Positions 8,624 to 15,162 of a stretch of 15,162 nucleotides of DNA are shown here, one piece after another. The stretch lies in contig WELB01000107.1 in assembly GCA_009602725.1 (NCBI GenBank), forward strand, positions 130,843 to 146,004, written 5' to 3'. This DNA is from Spirogloea muscicola (taxonomy: Eukaryota > Streptophyta > Zygnematophyceae > Spirogloeales > Spirogloeaceae). The position numbers and the translations under genes were made by a program. The notes beneath the pieces were generated by a model. The model did no database searches, had not been told where the DNA came from, and was given only the letters and a program-made list of their open reading frames with translations. Position 1 is the first letter of the stretch. Each line of letters starts with the position of its first letter.

Positions 8624-9130
8624 GCTAACATCGCAGTGTGCGAGACGCGACCTGCCGCGGACTGCAGCATACAGAGCCGGAGTACTAATGACCAGGGAGC
8701 GGCCGTTGCGGACCTGCAGGCCATCCCGCCGCCGCGCCACGCTGCCGAGGCCGCCGACGAGCGGCGGCGCCGCCGCAGAAGGCGCGCGGCCGAGAAAAAA
8801 AAAAAAAAAAAAAAAAAAACCCCGCCGCAGGCCGCGGCGGCCATGGCGGCGCGCGAGCCGCGGGCCGCAGGGGTGCTGGCCGGCGTCGGCTAGGGTTCGG
8901 GGCGTTGCGGAAATGCGGGGCTACAACCCCGGACCTGGCGACCGTCGCCTGGCGACTCTCTGCGACGTCGCCCCGGACCCTGCGACGCCGCCGCTTGCTG
9001 GCATGCGCTGCACCCCAGGCCCCCCGTTCGCAATGTACCGCGCACCATTTTCCCCCGCACACTGGACAGCGGTAGTCGGGAGATAATTATCGTCGATCAT
9101 TGCCGAGCTCGAGCCCTCTCAACTAATCCC
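8624..9130. promoter_or_regulatory. GC-rich promoter region upstream of PRPL31
   Basis: A strongly GC- and CpG-rich stretch extends to about 9060 and includes many CGC/CCG triplets. Frames on either strand are low-complexity (Arg-, Ala-, Pro-rich) and interrupted by the homopolymer at 8795-8819. No TATA-like element stands out. It is most simply the promoter and 5' UTR of the minus-strand ribosomal protein gene. Confidence 0.4.
8795..8819. repeat. 25-nt poly(dA:dT) tract
   Basis: An uninterrupted run of 25 A on the plus strand (25 T in the direction of the ribosomal protein gene), set in very GC-rich DNA about 170 bp upstream of the tentative ATG. It could be a rigid, nucleosome-depleting promoter tract, a retroposed poly(A) tail or a slippage-prone microsatellite. 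No cDNA-like sequence or duplication was seen beside it. Confidence 0.9.
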
Positions 9131-9144
9131 AAGTACGTATGGTA

Positions 9145-9250
9145 CCAGTCAATCTGGCCGCGCTTGTTGTTTCCTGGCCCCTTCGCACTTTGTTCATTCT
9201 TTTTGGGCTAGCCTTTCCAGCCCCTATCCTCTATGGGCGGGCACTTCTTC
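9145..9250 (+). mobile_element. SINE-like retroposon, 14-bp TSD
   Basis: A 106-bp unit is bounded by perfect 14-bp direct repeats AAGTACGTATGGTA at 9131-9144 and 9251-9264, the clearest duplication of the family. In plus orientation it contains GTTCATTCTTTTTGGGCTAG, CCTTTCCAGCCCCTATCCTC and TATGGGCGGGCACTTCTTC, the last being the shared terminal block. The variable end begins CCAGTCAATCTGGCC. It is non-coding. Confidence 0.75.
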
Positions 9251-9319
9251 AAGTACGTATGGTAGGTAGCCCAATGTCAATCAACAACAAACAGCTTCTA
9301 CAATAGTAAGGCAGGGGCT

Positions 9320-9550
9320 GTGATGTCAATCTGCATGCTGGCCCCGCTAGGTCTTCACGACTTTTACGTGGATTACTTCCCACAGGTACCAGTCCAAGGA
9401 AATTACATCCGACTGGAGACACCTGAATGGCGTAGGGGAAACATGCCCCTTAGCGAGATACTGGAAGAATGGGCGGCCATTTGGCAGCATCAGTTGTCAA
9501 CTCCCACTGATTGTGCTCAGGCCCATAGCCTAGCCATGTTTATATCGTAA
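9320..9550 (+). other. Open frame of uncertain status (76 codons)
   Basis: The frame runs from ATG to TAA and encodes a mixed-composition peptide with segments such as HDFYVDYFPQVPVQGNYIRL and LSEILEEWAAIWQHQ. It does not look like a low-complexity shadow frame. I do not recognise it, no partner exon or repeat was found, and the length is not exceptional for chance. It could be a small gene, an isolated exon or a transposon remnant. Confidence 0.2.
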
Positions 9551-9593
9551 ACCCCTGAACCGTGAACTGTAAACCCTTGATTTAAGCAAGATA

Positions 9594-9966
9594 CAGTAAA
9601 ACCTGTCTAAGCTTATCCTCCATAAGCTTATATCCTGTCTAAGGTTATCAAATTCTGGCCAACCGAGTCGGTTTAGTGGCGTAAGCTTATATCCTCTCTA
9701 CTTCCATACTTTATATGTTCTTCTCAAACATAAGCTTATACCTATACCGTGCGACGGCGTGCGACCGTGCGACGGCCGTGCGACCAACCGTGCGACCTGT
9801 GTCACGTGACGTCACGCTAAACACTTAACCCCCTAACCCTTAACCCTACCCCTGACTCCTAACCCTAGGGGTCAGGGGTTAAGCAGTACCCTGTTTATAG
9901 CTACAACCTGTGTATCGTGATACAAATCTCCCCAACCGACCGCAAAAGCTTAGACAGGTTTTACTG
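9594..9966. mobile_element. MITE-like element, 21-bp perfect TIRs
   Basis: A 373-bp non-coding element is bounded by perfect 21-bp terminal inverted repeats at 9594-9614 and 9946-9966, starting CAGTAAAACCTG and ending CAGGTTTTACTG. The trinucleotide ATA flanks both ends (9591-9593 and 9967-9969), a possible 3-bp target duplication. Inside are four AAGCTTAT motifs (9609, 9624, 9683, 9732), five CGTGCGAC units (9748-9796), a GTCACGTGAC/TGACGTCA palindrome cluster (9801-9814), CCCTAA-like runs (9822-9866) and a hairpin with 9-bp arms (9848-9856 and 9871-9879). No transposase is present, so it would be mobilised in trans. The termini recall both pogo-like and CACTA-like ends; the superfamily is not settled. 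Confidence 0.8.
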
Positions 9967-10006
9967 ATACTCACTCACGGAAGTTACGACGCCCACGGTG
10001 AAAGTC

Positions 10007-10071
10007 AAGAAAGAAGTGCCCGCCCATAGAGAAGAGGGGCTGGCAAAGCCAGCCCAAATACAATGGACAAT
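10007..10071 (-). mobile_element. SINE-like copy, 10-bp TSD
   Basis: A 65-bp unit lies between direct repeats GGTGAAAGTC at 9997-10006 and 10072-10081. It reads AAGAAAGAAGTGCCCGCCCA, then AGAGAAGAGGGGCTGGCAAAGCCAGCCC on the plus strand, with a 7-bp stem. It is only 30 bp from the end of the inverted-repeat element, so this spot has accepted two unrelated insertions. A 9-bp inverted pair (10065-10073 and 10082-10090) overlaps its right edge. Confidence 0.65.
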
Positions 10072-10090
10072 GGTGAAAGTCCCATTGTCC

Positions 10091-10930
10091 TCCACTCAAA
10101 CTGCTCTTCGTCCTCAATGACAAGAGAAGGGGGCGAGTTGGACACGGCCATGTGAAAGGAAGGGTTCGAGCTGAAGGACTGAACGACTTGAAAGCTTATG
10201 TGTGTTGAGGATATTTGCTTTTTAAAAAATAAAATGGTAGCCGAATTAAACAATGACATATTGCTCCTCACTCTGTATTTCAAGAGCAGATCATGACAGG
10301 GCTGTCATTGGGAGCAGGAAGCACATGCTTGGAGGCAGTTGCACCATGAAGCTGTGCCACTGCGGTAAGCGCTTGCTGTCCCTGGTATATACGTCTCTTC
10401 TGTAGCGCCCACCTCCAGGGTACCCGTGGGTGTTAGAGTATCATCGCTGATGGGCTTTTCTTATTGTTGCACATAAAGCGGTCCTCTGGCCGTATGCATG
10501 ACGCGTGGGCATTGGCCATCTTTTGTTGTTCTGCTGCTGTCATACCATGATTCACGAGCACTTAGCCTTGACCATGATGATCAAGAAGAGGTCCCCCATC
10601 CTTGTGTAATTTTGACTAGAGAAGTATGACTAAGCCTGAAACATTCACGTCTTAAGCCAGAGTCAGCTTCTGAATCAAGTCGACATGGTATTGCACGACA
10701 AGGTCCTCCTGAACTTGCTGATTTAGGACCTACCTACGAGGGTACTCCTACATGGCCAATAGGGTCATAGTAAGGGTCTTGAGATTGAGAGCAGTGGCGG
10801 CCAGATTGGCACGTGCACATGCAACCAGTCTGACCGAGTCCTGACAGCATGCTAATGTCCACCATAACTAGCTACAGAGCTTGTTGACTGTACATACTTT
10901 CACATATGGGATGGCGCCCATGAGGGAAAG
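10091..10930. other. Intergenic and probable 3' UTR, nothing recognised
   Basis: The part adjoining 10931 is presumably the 3' UTR of the DUF72 gene. The rest is of ordinary composition with no long frame, repeat or RNA gene that I can support. Confidence 0.4.
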
Positions 10931-13897
10931 TTAAGCTCTTTGGAAGAAGGACGTGATGGAGCGTGCCTGCATTGCTCTAACCTTCTTCTGTGGCAGATCT
11001 GATCTGTCAAGGCCATCTTCTTGCACCCTAAGCATGCTTGCAACGGTGTCCATATTCTTACTGGGCATGTTGACAACCTTAGTTGGAGTCTCATGTGACA
11101 GGCAGTCACCATCTTGTGCAAGCGCCTCACCAGCAACAAGGCAGACCGGAACTCCATCTAATGGACGCTTTCTACTGTTGCTGTCGCTACACATTTCTAC
11201 TGCTTCCGCAGAAGCTTCGGGAACCTCACAGCGGCACTCTTCAACAGGGCTTCTGGGAGTCGAAGATGGCTTCTTTGCAGGTGGGCTGTTGAGGTCTGCA
11301 CTGAACAAGGACAGGAGGCTGCCACTGGTGTGGCGGCTCCTCAGCGCAGATTGCCAGTTGTATGCAACCTGGGGGCCAAGTAATATCGCCAGATTCTTGG
11401 CGTTGATGATGGGCTGGTCCTCATGATCCGTGCCCCACATGAAGTACACAGGACCCTGGGCAACAGAGGTTACCGACATTGTTGACATTCATGTCAGAAG
11501 GTGCCAGTCAACAGCACATTACAGCTGCTCAAAGGCTGCTGCAGATCAGATTTAACATGTTCGCCATGCATTTGGAGAGATGGTACAGTCAAGCTGCACG
11601 GTGAACAGTATCGGGATTGAATGTGCTCTATGCAATTTGACCTTGAGGGCCTTTGGCAGATTGGAAAGTCGTCGTTGCCATGTAGCAAGCTCGTCCTTGG
11701 AGAGGACTCTGCTTGTGCCCTGCCAAGAAAGTCAGGCATATTGGGCCTTCAGAATCTCAAGTGCCAAAAGTACGACTTACATGTCTACACACTACAGTGT
11801 CTGGTCATACCTCTCGCCGGTGGACTCGTACGTATATAGACTTCGGCTGCGTGACGGCCCAAGCAACTGGCAAGACCTCTGGTACCTGCCAACGGCATAG
11901 TCGAGAACGCCCACCAGGAGAGCTGTTATTATCTTTGCTTATACAAGTAAATGACTTAATCAAGATCATCAATGCGTTTAGATGAGCACCTCTGATGGTC
12001 ATTATGGTGATTTATTGCAAGTGCAAGTGCAGTGGCCAGCTGGCTGACCTGGCCAGGCGGCAGGCCTGTCTGATCACGATCGCGCTGGAACGTTTCATGC
12101 TTCAATTCATCCTGTCAATCATAAACAAGTGAATATCCAGTTGGTTTTTGACCTTTTCCCCAACATCAATGTGGTTCTAGCTCCTACAGTGTTTCTGGCG
12201 GTGGATGAGGGATACCTGGCTGATTCCCTTTCTCAAAAAGCAGTGGGCTGGTTGACTTACTGCTGCAATGAGTGTGATGCTTAATGATTGGAGGAACTCG
12301 CATGTTTCAGTCATGCAGCTTGTCACCCACTCTCGACACCGAAACTCCGCTGCCTGCACATCAAATGCACGTAGACATCAGTTATGTCCCCTGTTTTTGT
12401 GAGAGTCATCAAGGGAAGTTGGCACAGAACCAAGAAAACTATTTGAGGAATGCAAGAGTGATCTGGTAGAATCGTCCACCATCTCGAAACGAGAGTCAAG
12501 GTGCTGCCGACACCATTCCACGTGGGCACGGCTCTCCTTGGTCGGCCTGAAGCCCAAGTGGAACTGATTGAGAAGCAAACAGCAGCATAATGTTAGCTTA
12601 GATTTGCCTCACGAATGGGTGCACTAGCGGGAGCGACTTCCCCCATATCATACTAGCATACATCTCCCCTGAACAACCACAACAGACTGTTTCAGCGCCA
12701 ACTGCCGACTTCAGCGTCGTGGAGGTATTGAGGAAAAGAGAGAGACCTGGAAGACAATGCAGCCGAGGGCGTTGGCAGCATGAGCGATTCCCACGGCACC
12801 ATTGAAGCGGGCCCAGATTTCGTCCCTGGCACCCGCAAAGTCATCAATCAGGTGTTGGGCATGCATAACGTTGGACTGCCATGGGAAACGAATCTGCCAT
12901 TGGATCTCTAAGCACGTATTATCCAATCTCATCTAAAATGGGACACAGTGTGTATATATGCAGAACACTTGTCTGGACTGTTCTTGAGGCCACAACCTGA
13001 GAGGCGGCGGGAGGCTTTTGAGCGTGACCCGGTTGCCTTGGGATGGCGGCAGCTTCTCACGGACCCCCCTGGGGACAGAGTTCAGCGGGCACGACTGGCT
13101 GCCAGAGGGCCCAGGCGAGGTTGTCAGGAATTGCACAAACTTGTGGCTCACTGCAGCTCTCTGCAGCTGGCGCTGGCACAGGGCGGGCAACGGCAGACCT
13201 GCACAGCAGGCCAAAGGCCTTGAAGTGAAAGACGAAGCCACGCGGGACGCACTGCAGCCAGCGGGAGACGGCGGCGCGCCCTGGGATGGCGTACGTGGAC
13301 GTGTCCACCTCGACGCCTGGGGCGTGGCGACAGCCCAAGGAGCGGCATTGCCGCCGTCAGCTGTGCACAATTGGGGGTTGCTTAGTGGCGGCTGCGCTGC
13401 CTTTCGGCTTGCAAGCGGCAGGACGTTCCACCGCCAATCTCTCTCGCCCTGATGGCAATGCTCGTCCTAACACCAAATTTAACGTACTCTGGCACTGACG
13501 GCTGGCTTCACTCCAAAGCGAACCCCCACTGAGGCCTCGGCCTTGAAGGCGAGCAAGTCAGCGAAGGTGAAAGCCAGGGTGGGGTCTGGGAGCGGGCCGA
13601 GGGGCGAACATGGGAAGTGGGTGCTGTAGTGGCGCAGGCGGGCCTCCGCGGAGCGCACGGAGGCGGGGTAGAAGCGGCCGCAGCGCTGGATGCTCTCGTC
13701 GCTCCACCCTGTCGGAACGAACGGGACTTAAGTGATCCTGCATGGCTCGTCTGGACGTCTGGACATGCTTCTGGAGGAACGGCCTCGAGGTAGCCGCTGA
13801 CACCTCCTGGGCTTTGGCTATAACGGCGCTCACCGCATGTTCCCATCAAAACCTTACGGGCCGCGTCGGCGCTGCCGCCGCCGCCAGCGGCCGCCAT
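10931..13897 (-). CDS. DUF72 (YecE-like) TIM-barrel protein with PIP-like tail (11 exons)
   Basis: 459-aa protein of the DUF72/YecE family (TIM-barrel fold; biochemical role unknown). Exons in coding order: 13897-13834, 13708-13610, 13316-13199, 13098-12997, 12825-12747, 12563-12480, 12353-12261, 12111-12049, 11885-11811, 11719-11642, 11455-10931. They total 1380 nt and every junction keeps phase. Family landmarks in order: VLMGTCGWSD (16-25), RCGRFYP (30-36), EARLRHYSTHFPCVEVDTST (43-62), GFVFHFKAFGLL (81-92), DEIWARF (129-135), LGCIVFQFHLGFRP (148-161), AAEFRCREW (183-191), DELKHETF (214-221), IYVRVHRREG (251-260), GPVYFMWGTDHEDQ (286-299), NAKNLA (303-308). The tail from about 320 is Ser/Pro/Lys-rich, probably disordered, with basic patches SRKRP and QKKVR, and ends SITSFFQRA, close to a PCNA-interacting box but lacking the usual Gln. 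Exon 2 has a weak GT donor (CAT then GTTCGC), supported by phase and homology. The gene diverges from the plus-strand gene at 14661. Confidence 0.88.
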
Positions 13898-14660
13898 GAG
13901 CGCTCCCGCAGCCGGGGGCGCCTGTTGCGCAGCTGGGGGGGTGGGGGGAGTTTTGCCAGCCTGCCTGCCAGCGTGGCAGCCGGAGGTCCACGTGGCTTGC
14001 CAGGTCGGCAAAGCAGCCCCCGGCACACTCCCGCCAAGCAGCGCCAGCGGGCCGGGTATTCCGCATGCGCGGCGGGGTGAAGGCGGGAATCGGGATACCC
14101 CCCGGCCAGCGGACGTGGCGCCTCGCTGGCGGCCTCCCGCCAAATCGCCCGCGCCAGAATCGCCAGCGTGGCTCCCGCCTCGGCGGATAGGGGGCGGCCC
14201 CCGCGCTCTGCCCTCCCTCCTCCCCCCGTCTCTCCACCTCCCTTCTCGCACGCACTCCCCTCACCATCCGGAGCTCATAGCTGTTACCAGCCCCTTGCCC
14301 TCCGGCTCTCCCCTCCCTCCCCTCAGCGCCCCCTTGCGCGCCCGCCCACCTCCACAGGCCGAACCTTCCGGCTACACCCCCCTCCTCCGCCTGCTGCCCC
14401 CGTCCTACCTCCCTCCTCCGGCGCTGCCCACCTCCGTCGCCCCGCCTCCGCCTCGAGCCCTCAACCCTTCCTGCTCCTAGCCTCGCCAGCCCCAGCCACA
14501 CGCCCCCCCACCCTGCTCTTTCTCAATCTCCCCCGCCCCCCCGCCGTTGTCAAGCTCCCACTCGCGCCCGACACACTCACCTTCTTCTCAACCCGCCTTC
14601 TCTCTGCTGGTCATCATGAGTCGTATGTGAAACTCAGCCTTCCACTGCCCGGCTCCCACC
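13898..14660. promoter_or_regulatory. Divergent 5' region with pyrimidine-rich tract
   Basis: The 763 bp between the two start codons face both genes and probably hold a shared or back-to-back promoter. It is GC-rich throughout. From about 14205 to 14600 the plus strand is almost wholly C and T, with many CCTCC and CCCTCC runs. This gives a strong strand asymmetry that continues towards the plus-strand ATG. Long frames across it are Pro-, Arg- or Ser-rich and follow from the composition. Confidence 0.5.
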
Positions 14661-15162
14661 ATGGATTCTGCAGCCATTGCTGCAGCTTCCGCCACCGCAA
14701 CTCTCGCTGCTGCGTCGAAGAAGGCCTCCCGCCAGCCGCGCCTTCCTTGCCACCAGGAGCTGCTGCTGGGCAGCAAGTGCACCTCCCGACCTCCTTCCCT
14801 TCATGGCCCCAGCGGCAGCTGCGGCCAGCTGCGGCGCTTCGGAGCAACGCAGCACGTGGGCGACCGGGCCGCAGCAGCAAGTAGAAGGACAAGAGCAGCA
14901 GCGGTGACAGCCGGCGGTGGCGGCGGCTCCGGCAGCAGCGGCAGCGCCGAGCCGGTGCTGGTCGACATCCGAGGTGAGCGCCGAGTGCAGCCGGAGCTAC
15001 CTGCTGCCGGCAGCCATTGCCAGGGCGCTCACTGATGGTCCGCCTCCATGGCGGTTGCAGAGATGCCGGACGGGAGCACCATGTACGTGTTCGCCGACGA
15101 GCGGCGGCCGGAAGCGGCCACGGCGGGGGCCAGCCGCGGCGGAGACGCGGCGGCGGCGCGGC
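14661..15162 (+). CDS. 5' part of an unrecognised gene (runs off the window)
   Basis: Proposed start ATG at 14661 in a good context (CACCATGG). Exon 1 would be 14661-14973 (104 codons plus 1 nt), starting MDSAAIAAASATATLAAASK, then Arg/Ser-rich, then a Gly/Ser linker before PVLVDIR. A clean donor GTGAGC at 14974 and acceptor GTTGCAG ending at 15060 define an 87-nt intron, in phase. Exon 2 from 15061 continues EMPDGSTMYVFADERRP and stays open to the window edge. The Ala/Ser/Thr-rich, acid-free N-terminus could be an organelle-targeting peptide, but this is only composition. The product is not recognised; VLVDIREMPDGSTMYVFADE is the part most likely to be conserved. Confidence 0.5.

Noticed and set aside
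8584-9086. Frames containing poly-Phe or poly-Lys on either strand upstream of L31
   Set aside because: They read through the 25-nt A/T homopolymer and CpG-rich promoter DNA; not plausible as transit-peptide exons.
13854-14501. Long Arg/Gly- and Pro/Ser-rich frames on both strands upstream of the DUF72 start
   Set aside because: They follow from the extreme pyrimidine/purine skew of the intergenic region and show no conserved motif.

Overview
The window looks like nuclear DNA of a green alga, probably a trebouxiophyte; the class is an inference. Three intron-rich genes can be rebuilt from splice sites and protein family motifs. One encodes a plastid-type ribosomal protein bL31 with the insertions typical of the green lineage. 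Another encodes a plant-type APD-like RING ubiquitin ligase. Introns are about 54-354 nt, mostly GT-AG with a few GC-AG. First exons and 5' flanks are very GC-rich, while internal exons, introns and 3' ends are AT-richer.

Layout. 1-2245: no gene I can support; a dense patch of short dispersed repeats plus a GC-rich island near 1250-1430. 6219 down to 2246 (minus): a 12-exon gene for a membrane RING-finger E3 ligase of the APD1-4 type, 547 aa in my model. 6220-6770: its GC-rich 5' flank. 6770-8109: one degenerate repeat, otherwise nothing recognised. 8623 down to 8110 (minus): plastid ribosomal protein L31, secure in its second exon and tentative in its first. 8624-10930: GC-rich promoter with a 25-nt A/T homopolymer, two short retroposon copies with target-site duplications, and a 373-bp inverted-repeat element. 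13897 down to 10931 (minus): an 11-exon gene for a DUF72 (YecE-like) TIM-barrel protein, 459 aa, with a C-terminal tail ending in a PCNA-box-like motif. 13898-14660: shared 5' region. 14661 to the window end (plus): the start of an unrecognised divergent gene.

The genes are unrelated in function: ubiquitin transfer at a membrane, plastid translation, and a DUF72 protein possibly linked to DNA replication or repair. This is ordinary eukaryotic gene order, not an operon. The most novel items are (1) a small SINE-like repeat family of which five copies carry clear 9-14 bp target-site duplications and share one end, (2) the DUF72 protein with a PIP-like tail, and (3) a 373-bp MITE-like element with 21-bp perfect terminal inverted repeats. 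All exon models were made by eye from splice sites, phase and family motifs; no alignment or transcript data were available.
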